A stretch of 64,000 nt of DNA from Ypsolopha sequella (taxonomy: Eukaryota > Arthropoda > Insecta > Lepidoptera > Ypsolophidae), in assembly GCA_934047225.1 (NCBI GenBank), contig OW203989.1, forward strand, positions 11,631,977-11,695,976. The letters run 5' to 3'. Positions within the stretch are counted from its first letter, which is position 1. Every line of letters begins with the position of its first letter. The translations under genes were made by a program, and so were the position numbers. Positions 32,723-43,079 of the stretch are shown here, piece after piece. Under the pieces are notes generated by a model. It was not told the DNA's origin. It searched no databases and saw only the letters and a program-made list of their open reading frames with translations.

Positions 32723-33731
32723 CTTACATTGTAATGACATATGGCCCTGTTATTCTAACAATTACAAAGTCAATTTCAAAAAGATATCGTTCCATAAAGT
32801 TTTTGACAAATATGAGTTTTTAGAACTATTAAATAACAAATTTTCCAATTTCTATGAAATTTACACTGATGGCAGTAAAACTGCGAAATCAGTAAAAAGT
32901 GCATATTATGATCGCAAAAGAAAAATATCTAAAACTTTTGAAATTGATGAAAAATGCAGTATTTTTACAGCAGAATGTTTTGCCATTTTGAATGCTATAA
33001 GTTACATTAATTCTCTAGACAATTCTAACAACTTTATAATTGTAACAGACTCTTTAAGTGCCTTAACTACATTGTCTCACCTAAAATCACACTACAAGGA
33101 TAGCTTTATAATTTACCAAATAAGAGAAAAACTTAGACAAACTATTAAGAACATTGAATTTATTTGGGTCCCATCTCATCAAGGAATTGATGGAAATGAA
33201 ATAGTAGACTTAGCTACGCGTGTAGATAGTGATAAGTGTGTTCAAGTTAGTGACTTTCTGATACCTTTTATGGATAGTCTTGCTTATATGAAGACGAAAA
33301 TAATGGAGTTGTGGAAAGAATTCTGGAAATTAGACCAAGATGAAAATAGTAAAGGAAGATGGTATGGATCCGTACAAAAAAACATTCCAGGAAAACCCTG
33401 GTACAAACCTTTTAAAATAACAAACAAAGACTTCTACAGTACTCTCAACAGAATTAGATTTGGCCATGCAAAAATCCCTTTTATTTTACACAAAATCGGA
33501 CTTTCAGATACAGACAAATGTCAATTCTGTAACGACAATGACAGTGTTGCCAATATTGAACATATTATTATGAAATGCACGACATTTTCCATCGAAAGAC
33601 TTACAATGGTTGCTGAAATGAATGAAATAACTGAGGAAGATATTCCCCGCCACCTTGAAGAAATACTTAACAGAAAAGAATATTATGTACCATTGTACAA
33701 ATTTATCAAGACTACAATAAACAAAATATAA
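32713..33731 (+). pseudogene. LINE ORF2 3' part, RNase H domain, frameshifted
   Basis: After the A8 run the frame shifts by one and continues without stops (IFTNLHCNDIWPC) into an RNase H domain. EIYTDGSKT carries the first Asp, FTAECFAIL the Glu, IIVTDSLSAL the second Asp, and FIWVPSHQGIDGNEIVDLA the C-terminal motif with His and Asp. A Cys/His cluster follows (KCQFCNDND, then IEHIIMKC), as in I- and R1-type LINEs. In its present state it is separated from the ORF2 start; joined it would give about 1250 residues, normal for this class. Confidence 0.88.
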
Positions 33732-33856
33732 TACATAATGTATGTACTTAGATAACATACATGACATGTACACATACAACGTGGAAAATAAATCAAGTTT
33801 CGGCAAAAGGACACGAATCCAGAGCCGGTAAAACCCAAAAAAAAAAAAAAAAAAAA
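33732..33856 (+). other. LINE 3' UTR and poly-A tail
   Basis: Short 3' UTR of about 100 bp ending GAGCCGGTAAAACCC, then an uninterrupted A run to 33856. An AATAAA-like GAAAATAAATC lies at about 33784. Confidence 0.8.
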
Positions 33857-33868
33857 ACATTTCATTCA

Positions 33869-33899
33869 TCTTCTCTCTCTCTCATCTCTCTCTCTCTAG
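33869..33899. repeat. CT-rich tract upstream of cytohesin
   Basis: A CT/GA microsatellite-like tract that continues at 36715-36740 on the other side of P-type copy 3. It was one tract before that insertion. GA repeats are binding sites for GAGA factor in insects (known); function here is inference. Confidence 0.6.
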
Positions 33900-34327
33900 C
33901 TCAGAATAAGGAATACAAATAGAAGCCTGACTAAAATAAGAACTGGGCATTAGCCATTGTACTCATCTAACGTAAATTACTCCTGTGTACGAGTGAATGA
34001 AACGACGGACCGCACTTACTTTATATTTTTTCCTGGTGTGTCACTAGATTGAACCAAACAAATGTCAGATGGATGTAATTTGGATGTATTTTAAATATTA
34101 TAATACCATCAAATTAAATATGTCTCATCATTGTATCGTTGTGTTGTAATATCGTTCGTTGCTTGCATCACATCTTAATTTGGTGGCATCAAAATGTCTA
34201 TTGCATTTTGCGAAAGTTTACAGCTTCACCGAGAGAAATTAAATATTTTGGTGCTCTTCCTCTCAAAATTCGTGAAAGTGTGATTTATTATTGTTTGTGT
34301 TGATTGTTTTTTTAACATTGTAATAAA

Positions 34328-35527
34328 ATGTCTTGTGCGATTGAAGGCTGTAAATCGCATACAGGAAGAAAAGAAAACAACAATGAAGCAATATCATTTC
34401 ATCGGTGAGTTCTGATAGTTTTTATGTTAATAAGTTTCAGGATCATACCTAAAACTCAGTAACAATAATAGTAGTTCTTGTAAATCATACTCGTGTTCAA
34501 TTCTACACCGATATTTGCCTGTTTTATATAGATTTTCTGCAGACTATGAGAGGTTATGTTTTTTCGTATAGTGATGTACTAAAGTCCGTGTGGCAAACTA
34601 TCGAACATTGGTTCCCGCGGCAGCCGTGCATAAAGGATAATAGATTAATGAGAGGTTTTCTTTTTGAGTATTAAAAAAAAACATAGTTTCCCAGAACTCT
34701 GTAGATAGTGTTGAACTGACTACGTTGTTAGGTGCCAAAGCCAAAACGATTGAAAAAAAAAAACATTGCGTCACGTCACGTCACGTCACATACGCTCGTT
34801 GGTTGATGACATGTGTGCTGAGCATATTATTTGCGAATGCTTTGTTATGGTCCGTCCAGGTTTAAAATGTACCATGGCTTGTACTCATTGCGCTTTACGA
34901 CTTTCATCTTTAGGAAAAATATGTATGCCTCCATTTTTATACAAATCCACAAGGCACAGACTTCTCTTCTTTTTCTCTTGGGTCATTTTCTTTCTGGCTT
35001 AGAAAACTCATAAAAAGACTGCTAATTATTTTTTTCTTTTTCCTTGTTGTTATTATTTATTTATTTTCAAAATGTCATTGTGATGTGATGTGACAATGAC
35101 ATTAATTACTTTTTTATGTACGTTTCGTTTTACGATCTCAAAATTACATCCAAGTGCAATAATCAAAAAATTATGTGACGTTCCGTTCCTTGCAGTAACT
35201 TACCAAGTTCAGCGCCATCTATCCAGCGACTAGGGAAGAGTAAAAAAAAAAAGAAAAGAAAATCCCTCATTGCAGCGCGAGTTAAAAGAAAAATAATGCC
35301 GAATAAATATCGCTATATTTTTTTGTTACAGATTTCCAAAAAGGGAAGAATTAAAAAGTGAATGGCTTAGACGAATAATTTGACCAAATTGGGCAATTAA
35401 AAAAAGCGGTCATATTTGTTCGAAACACTTTACGTCGGATTCTTTTGGACCAAACGAAAATTTAAAATGGAGACTTTTAAAAGCAGATGCCTTACCAACG
35501 TTATATTTACCAGATACAGGCACATTG
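34328..35527 (+). pseudogene. THAP-domain gene remnant of P-type copy 3
   Basis: The best preserved THAP copy. Exon 1 (34328-34404) reads MSCAIEGCKSHTGRK to AISFH. Exon 2 (35332-35527) reads RFPKREELKSEWLRRII, a TGA, then PNWAIKKSGHICSKHF and KWRLLKADALPTLYLP. Only that TGA breaks the roughly 85-residue C2CH domain (copy 1 has AGA at the equivalent codon). The intron carries the nested insertion. No transposase core is visible downstream. Confidence 0.8.
34650..35268. mobile_element. Unclassified 0.6-kb insertion, second copy
   Basis: Same inverted ends and same position in the THAP intron as 25038-25645, with AT on both sides. Since both P-type copies share it at the same point, it was inserted before they separated. 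Confidence 0.6.
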
Positions 35528-36228
35528 GTAACCTTTAAATAATTATGTATAATTGCATTATCAATCTTGTTTGTAGGTACGTGCTTGTACTATACTATAG
35601 TATGTTAACTCGATAATTTTTCAATTTTAGGCAACAGAACCAGTACCTATGGATGTCTGTGGTTTAGAAAAGTGCATACTTCTATGTTCGCAAATCGTTC
35701 TGAAAGGCCTGTTCGTTCACGTTACTGCCGTGATCGACTTCACGAAGAAATTCCGCAGATCAAGACATTTTCGTACTTAGTGGTTGACAATAAAAGTACT
35801 TCGATAGGGTAGTTCTATCGTGAAATGAATTTTGGGAATGCTTATTGACTTGAACTGCGCATAATTTGATTTCTTATTACAGGTTATTAGGTATTTTAAT
35901 CGTTCATTATTTGTTATTAGTTTTTATTCAAGTTAAGTTGATGTTTATTTGATAGAAATAAAAAAAATGAAATTACCTCTGTAGTAATTGCGCTGTCATC
36001 GCTCATCATTGACATAATATTATTATTACGAATCCTATAAGTCTATGATTATTATGATTTCTATTGTTGCGATTAATTCCTTCTTCCTTAATTGAACAAA
36101 GACGCGACATCAACGAACATCTATTTGATTGGGTTAAGAGGCGACTTAAAAAGTATCCACTTAAATAGTTTACGGTTGTATCTCTGATACAAGCTATAGC
36201 ATTTTTTGTACTAGAAACAAGCACAATT

Positions 36229-36465
36229 TTGGACTTAACTTATGTACCTACCTGCCTACGATATAGTAATTTGTACTTAATAAAAAATATTATGCTAAAC
36301 GAAAGATATCCTTTTATTAATTCCTTATTTACACAATATAACATGTGTCCCACTGGGGTAGACAGAGACCACTTTGCTATTAATTCTCTTGGCCTCCTTC
36401 CAAAACAAGAGGATGTCACCAGAAAGGTCGGTGCCTCCTGCATTCTCTTTTTTTTCACACTTTGA
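36229..36465 (+). other. Conserved segment of the P-type element (unknown)
   Basis: Open frame DLTYVPTCLRYSNLYLIKN shared with copy 1 at 12554-12781. No domain recognised. It may be non-coding element sequence. Confidence 0.3.
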
Positions 36466-36814
36466 TACGATATGATGTGTGGTAAGGAGATTGGTCGCGG
36501 TTCATTTCGATTTGGTTTATTTATCGTAGTCAAAAATCGACATTGTTACATCACTAGCAAAGCAACGAACTAGTGACAACCTACTTAATTAAGAAAAAAC
36601 TAATACATATCCATCTCTCTCTAACGCACTAAAATGTCGTAAGAAAATCAAGGATAGGTGTCTTTCTCCGCGTATTATTTTAGCCAGGTTTCTATTTGTA
36701 TTCCTTATTCTGAGCTCTCTAGTCTCTCTCTCTCTCTCTAGTACGTAAATAAATATGGCCGTCGTAATAATGATGTGATGTGAATTCTGTTTGTGTTTTT
36801 AAAATTTACATTAG

Positions 36815-36902
36815 ATCTAAGACATGATAAGTGAATTTGAAAATTTATCCCTTGGAGGAAATAATGCTGCGGGAAATCATGGAGATCCTTTCACTCATAC
36901 GG
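36815..36902 (+). CDS. step: Cytohesin (steppke) first coding exon
   Basis: Arf guanine-nucleotide exchange factor of the cytohesin family, which acts on Arf GTPases at membranes (known). The acceptor TTTACATTAG ends at 36814. ATG at 36824 opens MISEFENLSLGGNNAAG to HGDPFTHT and the exon ends in phase 1 before GTAATG. This short, variable N-terminus precedes the coiled coil. It lies 110 bp after a P-type insertion and 3 kb after the LINE. The identity rests on the next exon. Confidence 0.75.
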
Positions 36903-37025
36903 GTAATGGAGTAAAGAATATTGCATATTACGAATGAACAACAAGTTGTTTTCCAATTATATCTTGACCTCAATGGCTTGCTTTTTATTACTGTTCATAA
37001 ACTGTTACCTTGCCGTTTGTTACAG

Positions 37026-37099
37026 AGCTGACACAGGAACAGCAAAAGACTTTGATAGACATTCGCCGAAGGAAAACTGAGCTGTTATTGGAAATACAG
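37026..37099 (+). CDS. step: Cytohesin (steppke) second coding exon, coiled-coil start
   Basis: The acceptor TTTGTTACAG precedes AGCTGACACAGG. It reads ELTQEQQKTLIDIRRRK and TELLLEIQ, donor CAG|GTAAG, phase 0. The pattern LT-x-E-x5-IRRRK-x-ELL-x-IQ is the start of the cytohesin coiled coil, which comes before the Sec7 and PH domains. The Sec7 and PH exons are not seen in the remaining 27 kb, so the gene continues outside the window through a long intron. This call is firm for the family, but based on only about 50 residues. Confidence 0.78.
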
Positions 37100-39094
37100 G
37101 TAAGCCTGACAAAAACATTGGCTTGGTTGTTGTGGCCGTGGCTATGGAATTTACCTGGTAAACGGTTCCTACTTGTAAGGCTGGGTACCTTCTGTATTCG
37201 GTGTTATTGTTGTGATTTCTAAAAGGTTTTCAGTAATACTGAGTTCAGTCTTATTTCAATAGATTCAACTCTGTACATTGTTGAGCTTTACTTTGAAAAT
37301 GACAATGATCCAGGGCTGTATCCTTAAATAATATTTCATTTAAAATATGATCCCTATTAACCATAACTTCAAAGTGACGGTCTATAACCTACCTGTTCAC
37401 AAAACGCCGGCTAACTGCAGCAATGAATGGTTTATAAAGTTTGGTTCTATTCATCTATTTGTAGGTATAACATGCAGCATGTTAACTACAATATCCTGTA
37501 GGTCTATGTAAAATTAAATGTAAGGCTATTATTATATGGGATGTATTTTGTGTACTTGCCCCAGGCCTCAATATTAAATTAACAAAATACCAATAATTTA
37601 TTAATAATTACTAGTATTCACACTCATTATTATCATGTGATTTATCAGTACTGTAATTGTATTGGTATTTTGTTTATTAATATCTTACGCATATTGATAT
37701 TCCTCCTTTTCTAGTATTGTTATTAGTAAAGTTACAAATATTTTGTCAAACCGCAGCGCAGAAAAGGCATGTTGCCATGCCAGACTGTGCATATGTATTA
37801 TAAAAACTGATGAAGCAACATTGCCAGTTTTCGTTTATGTTCTATAGGTCTGGTTACTACATACATTACCCTATAATTTCAATGACAAACGTCAATCGAA
37901 AGCATATGGCAAAAAAAACATAAAATATTTAGGTGAAATAAAACATGTTTTACACAGAAGCAGCTATTTTACACTTAAGGAGTTTGCGAATTCGGTTTCG
38001 GTGTGAGTGTAGAAGTCTGACACGGTACTGTAGCGATGATTACGGTAGTAAAATAATTATGGTACTGTAGCATATGATTCCAGACTGTCCATAGAGTGCA
38101 TATGTAGTTGCCAAATTGTAGAATTTGGCATATTACTGTTAAAACTAGGAGGTTCGCCTAGCTCCTAAAACTACCCTACTATACCCTGAACTTGCATGAC
38201 CTAAAACTGTACCCTATGGAACAAATGAACAGCAAGCTATTTGTCCATCAGACAGTTTTTTACTAAACTAGCACAGTTTAAAATTTACAATAACATGTTA
38301 CCATAACACTAGCCATAACTTATTTTTACTTTAATACTTGATATGTTTATTATTTAATTTTTATGAAATAAAATTCTAATTCTCATTGCCACCGAAGTCG
38401 AAGGAAAAACATGAACTTGAAGGTTGTCAAAATAATGACCACATACAAGCCAAGCATTTTTGAGTATAGCACTATACGAGCCTTGGTCCGCAATGACTGT
38501 GTTGCTGGCTGCACTATGATGGCCTCGAGCTTAATTTGACCTTAACTAATAACTTTAGTAATGCATCCTAAAGTTTGACAAAAATCCGTCCATTCAATCT
38601 AATATGATGATGGCACTTCATGTAAATACAAATGCTTATAAAATCGGTGTATAAGCACGAAAATATATATTACTGAAATAAAATTCCTAAATTGGTGTAT
38701 TTATTATTCCAAAAAGTATATTACTGAAATAAAATTCCAAATTGATGAATTTATTATTCCAAAAAGCAGAAAAAGTTGCTCATTGAAGTTTAAAAACATC
38801 AAATTGCTTAAAATGGACATACCTACATAGATCTAAAACTTTGAAAAAGTCCAAAATTAGGTGACATAATAACGAAAGTTAAAACAATAAACAATAAAAT
38901 TAAATCACTGCAAAAATATTGACCTGAATATTTTCAGGTCAGCAATAAGTTTTTAATCTATGTATTGCTTTTCTGTTTAGTAACTTTCATGTGTTTGTTA
39001 CGAATATGATATGCAAGAGGGACTAGTGTTGTAGTCCCCTCGTTTTAGAAACTGGTATTAGGAAATATACTATTATTTGTATTATATGTATAAT
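37100..39094. other. Plus-strand intron (inferred), nothing coding
   Basis: AT-rich. A two-copy direct repeat of about 59 bp lies at 38660-38765 (ATTACTGAAATAAAATTCC, then TTATTATTCCAAAAAG). No gene or known element seen. Confidence 0.45.
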
Positions 39095-39285
39095 AATAAT
39101 GCCAATTCTGAAGGCATTAATTTTAGTTTTAGTGCTGTTAAAACTTATATTTTTCCGAAGTAATTTAGCTTCTGTTCTTAACACTTATGAACTATTTTGC
39201 AATGAAGAAAATTTAGTTTTAACAACACTAAAACAAAAATTAAAGCCTTTATTCGGCCTATATAGATTCGGCTTTAATTAATATA
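39095..39285. mobile_element. Foldback MITE with TTTTAGTTTTAGTGCTGT arms, copy 1
   Basis: TTAATTTTAGTTTTAGTGCT at the left pairs with the right-hand AACACTAAAACAAAAATTAA. The same family is at 40425-40590 and 54532-54702, where the ends read GATTCTGAAGGCTTTAA. Confidence 0.7.
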
Positions 39286-40424
39286 CAATACAGTTATTCT
39301 TAATAAACATAGTTTTGATACAAAAATCAATTGAACGATATATAATACTGGGAAATACAAAAAAGATATAAATATAAAGGAATTATTATGGCGTTATAAA
39401 TACATATCTAACCCTGCCCTTTTGATAAATCTTGCCAAGAAAAAAGGCAAGTGGGTTTTTGATGACTTTTCTTATACTCAGGTTTTGAAATTGTTAGCAG
39501 TCAGGTACAAATGGTTTAGTTATTTAAATTCCTTATTGTACAAAAAGATTTAAAATTATTGTCAGTATAACGCCGTTATTTTATTAAAATATTTTGTACA
39601 TGTAAATCCAGTAATATCACAGAAGAAATATTAGTATTACGTAATATTTGTGGTTTAATCCACCAATAACTTGACAAACAAATATAAATTGCAAGTAACT
39701 GCACCATCCGTCCACATTGTTAATTTGGGATATCCAATTCATTATCCCCAAAATTCTTTGAAGCGATCCCTTGGAAAAGGCGCAACCCCTCGCTGTTTCA
39801 TTCAAACCGCGCTGTCTCTCTCTCGCGACTGACGTAAGCCAAATCAACGCGAACGTAGTACGGCAAAAACAACTTTTACGTTACGTTGTTCTGACGAAAT
39901 TTAGTCTTTATAGCTATGGTAGAAGAGGCTAGCTGATAGCTTGGTAAAAGTTTACGGGCTCTCGTACTGGGCAAGCCACAGCAGTGAGACTGTGTTTGCC
40001 TCCTCCCTGACTGAGTTGAGTGTTGCCAATTTAGCCTATTATACGCTAAATTTGGCATATTCTTCTTGTTTAGCATATCTTTTTAGATTTTAGCATATAG
40101 CATATTTACTTAGCATATTTTTATGAAACATGAAAAGAATATAAATCACAAGATTTCTTCTTATAAAAATCGATATTGATAACTCCATCAATTTCCCCAC
40201 CTCACTAGCATGTCCTAGAATGAAATCATGCAATATAGTAAAGATGCAGCTGATAATAACCCCATCGCAGGTTTATGTTTTTTTTTTTTGCAATATCTCT
40301 TTTGGTCAAACAAAACTTCGAAATCGTTTGGTGGTGAGAACCCTGAATGCCATTTTATACGTTAGATTTAGCCTGAAGATGAAAGTGCTGTTATTCTTAC
40401 ACTGTAGCAGATAATGGAGCCGAT
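39286..40424. other. Intronic or intergenic, nothing recognised
   Basis: AT-rich, with repeated short TTTAGCATAT motifs at about 40040-40125. No gene. Confidence 0.4.
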
Positions 40425-40590
40425 TCTGAAGGTTTTAATTTTAGTTATAGTGCTGTCAAAACTTGGAATTTTCCAAAGTAATTTAACTTCTGTTCCTAAA
40501 ACCTAAAGACTATTTTGCAATGAACAAAATTTAGTTTTGAGAGCACTAAAACTAAAATTAAAGCCTTCAGAATCGGCTTTAGTGTTGTAC
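40425..40590. mobile_element. Foldback MITE, copy 2 of the 39095 family
   Basis: Left end GCCGATTCTGAAGGTTTTAA, right end TTAAAGCCTTCAGAATCGGC. The arms pair along about 60 bp. This is the most complete copy. Confidence 0.78.
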
Positions 40591-42869
40591 TACGCTGTGT
40601 CGGTGCCAAAGAAAGTTACGGCTCTGGCTTGTAGCTTTTCACATCAGCTGTTGTTGATGAAGATATGACATTTTATTTCGCTGATTTTATTTTTAAGTTA
40701 ATACTAACAACTCAAAATTATATTGGCATATTTTTTGGCATTTAAAAAAGAAAGTTATCATATTTTTTACACCACTCTAGCATATTCTGTGGTAGTTGAG
40801 TTGGCAACACTGGAGTTGAGTACGTTACCGTTAGTGAAGCGCAGACTGCGGGGAAGGCGCGTCGCGTCGCCTTCGCACGTTTTATACACCGGACTATATT
40901 TTGGCGTTGTTTTATCAATTAATTTTACTAAAGAATAGTGCTATAGAACCAGTTACAGTGAAGTGTTTGCGTGAAAAAAAATCAGTCACTATAACGTGAG
41001 TTTTGTTAGGTGAAGCGCTTATCAGCGAAGAAGGAAAACTGATAAGCCGGTGGAAATCGCTGACTGTCGTCGTCGGACTAGGATTATTTTCTGGATTTTG
41101 GTCGAAGGGTTTGCTGCTCCTGTAATAATAACTGTTGATCGTGGCCTGTCGTCAGCATCAGTATTACGTTTCTGTAAAACCACATTTGGTATTATTTCCC
41201 CCTAGTATGCAAGCTATGGATATTCTACGCATGTTGTTTGCTATATTTTCCTTGTTCGGCTGAATGATAATTGATATTTATTGCAATAATTGGCAAAAAA
41301 CTGAAAAAAATCTTTACTGCTATGAACTGGTTAACCTTCACCCTAACGCCTTTTTATTTATAAGGTCTCTCATGCAATGTGTAGGAATTTTTTTTCACAC
41401 AATTTTGTTTCAATTTAATAACAATTTTACCGTCTAATTAGGGCCTCGTCTCAATTGTTGTTCAATTGTTACCTTCAATTAATACTCTTAGATTAATTAT
41501 GTCTGAATGTCTAAAACGTTTGTTAATATCGTACACGGATTCAATATTACTGATTCCTCTTACAGCTTTATCTATTTCGTGGATCATTCCAAGAATTCGT
41601 TTTGTTAAATGGCTAGAATGCTCTTTATCTCATTGTTGTTTTGACACGGCTATACCAACTAGGTATATTGCACATAATGTTTGCATAATTTAATGACGGT
41701 GTATTCTATTGAAATATTTCTAGGGCAAAATGTTATTAAATCTGTCTCAGGAATGGAAACATGTCTAAAGGACTATTTTAAAATTTCCAGACATAATAAT
41801 CCTTTATCGTTTGTGTACCTATTTATTGTAGGTATTCTTCTAACATTTCTTGCTCTCGTGTTTTCGATCGGTTTTGTTTTTTCTATATCTTTTTTCTCTT
41901 CCAGAACCTTAAAAGCATTTTATTTACTATCAGACCATTTTATTTACATCTCTTTTGTGATTTTCGTTTCACTTTATAAATAATTTGTTTTTGCGAGGAA
42001 GGGACCAACTTTATAAATACATTCACTCATAATAATATAAAATACGTATGTTCTCACTTTATCAAATTCCATTAATATGATGGTTGTGAAACTGGTAACA
42101 TTCTGTAATCATTCAGTTGTTGTGGTTTTCCCTTAAAGCGGGCTCTGTTTGCGACTCATCGGTTTTATCGCGCTTCCTCTTGTCGCTTCCGTTCAGCCAG
42201 TGGCCATCAGCTCTGATAACAACTGACTCATAAATGCAGAACATTGTTGCAGAAACGGTTGCGCTCCGTTTTAAATCTGGAATGGATTTTCCCACGGGAG
42301 TAAAATTTCAATTTACAATACGAGTTGGTTTGTAAGTTTTGTTTTGTAGTGATATAGATATTAGAGATAAGCGTATAGTGTGTGACGAGGTCGCTGTCAC
42401 AGACTCGCAGAAAGATAAGTGGTCTACCTACGTAGCGTTGAACCGGTGCCAACCGCAGGCGCCCGCGACGGTTCAGTCGATAGTGCTCCTTAGAGGGAAG
42501 TGTATGGCGCGCGATGTGTTTACATTTGCGGCTGCTGTGCGGCGCGCTCTGGTGGCCCCTCCTGGTCCGCTGCATGCGAGCCACCGCCAGCTGCGACGAC
42601 GACTATGACCAGGTCTGTCTCGACCGCTCACAGCTTGCGTTCACCTTCCACCTTGTTTCGCTTTTCCACTCTTGGCAGCGGCATAAGTTCTCATTCTATC
42701 CGGCGACGTGCAGTCTTTTGTTTTCCACTTGATTCGCTTCATTGTGGCAATTTTATTTTACGTGTTGCCTCGCATTGTAGGAAGTTCACTGTGTGGTAGC
42801 TTCACTAATATAAGTATTTGGAGTTTGGAGTCCGTATGTGATGTGCGCGGTGTTAGCGCGAGTGGAGTA
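40591..42869. other. Region upstream of the 42870 exon
   Basis: The sequence at 40800-41000 and 42420-42869 is GC-richer than its surroundings. The first part ends with a good donor, TAAC|GTGAGT, at 40997, so an untranslated exon is possible. Open frames at 41466-41983 are hydrophobic but AT-driven and unrecognised, and are not called. Confidence 0.35.
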
Positions 42870-43079
42870 ATGTTCATCAAGAGCGGGCCGGGGCCGGCGG
42901 ACGAGGAGCGTCGCGGGTCCGTTTCCAACTGGTTCTCCTCTCTAAGACGCGGAGGTAGACGCAAGAAGGAGGAAGCCGCTGTACCGACCGGGTACGGCTC
43001 TCTGGGCAGACGGAAGGACGGCTCCCAGCCGCGCGGCAAGACGCGCTCCGCCTGGGACCTCACCACCGTCGCACGAATG
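42870..43079 (+). CDS. Putative alternative first exon of a plus-strand gene (cytohesin?)
   Basis: A GC-rich open segment of 70 codons from ATG: MFIKSGPGPADEERRG, SVSNWFSSLRRGGRRKK, GYGSLGRRKDGSQPRGKTRS and AWDLTTVARM, followed by GTTTGT as a donor. Codon composition and a Ser/Arg/Gly-rich cytoskeletal-adaptor-like sequence look coding, in contrast to everything around it. The frame stays open upstream to 42708, so the start is uncertain. It ends in phase 0, as does the cytohesin exon ending at 37099, so both could splice to the same next exon. The family is not recognised; assignment to cytohesin is inference. It could instead be the start of a separate gene. Confidence 0.5.

Larger units (their letters stand above)
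28754..33856 (+). mobile_element. Full-length LINE (EN-RT-RNase H type) with 12-bp target duplication
   Basis: Flanked by ACATTTCATTCA at 28742-28753 and 33857-33868. It starts GAACTTTTTGGCGGG and ends in a poly-A of about 22. Order: short 5' UTR, gag-like ORF1, 1-nt gap, ORF2 with endonuclease and reverse transcriptase, then RNase H after a frameshift, short 3' UTR. The RNase H domain and Cys/His tail suggest the I group of LINEs rather than jockey proper (inference). Long open frames and a perfect duplication indicate a recent insertion. Confidence 0.93.
33900..36714 (+). mobile_element. P-superfamily (THAP) element, copy 3
   Basis: 2815 bp, ends identical to copy 2. Flanks CTCTCTAG at 33892-33899 and 36715-36722 are a perfect 8-bp duplication within a CT tract. 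Its TTAA site is empty of piggyBac. It shares the 0.6-kb intron insertion (34650-35268) with copy 2. It lies about 110 bp upstream of the cytohesin start codon. Confidence 0.88.

Noticed and set aside
36229..36465. Catalytic part of the P-type transposase
   Set aside because: The conserved open frame is short, lacks acidic catalytic motifs and diverges between copies.
41466..41983. Hydrophobic open frames, possible membrane protein
   Set aside because: T-rich DNA gives hydrophobic codons by chance; there are two overlapping frames and no conserved motif.
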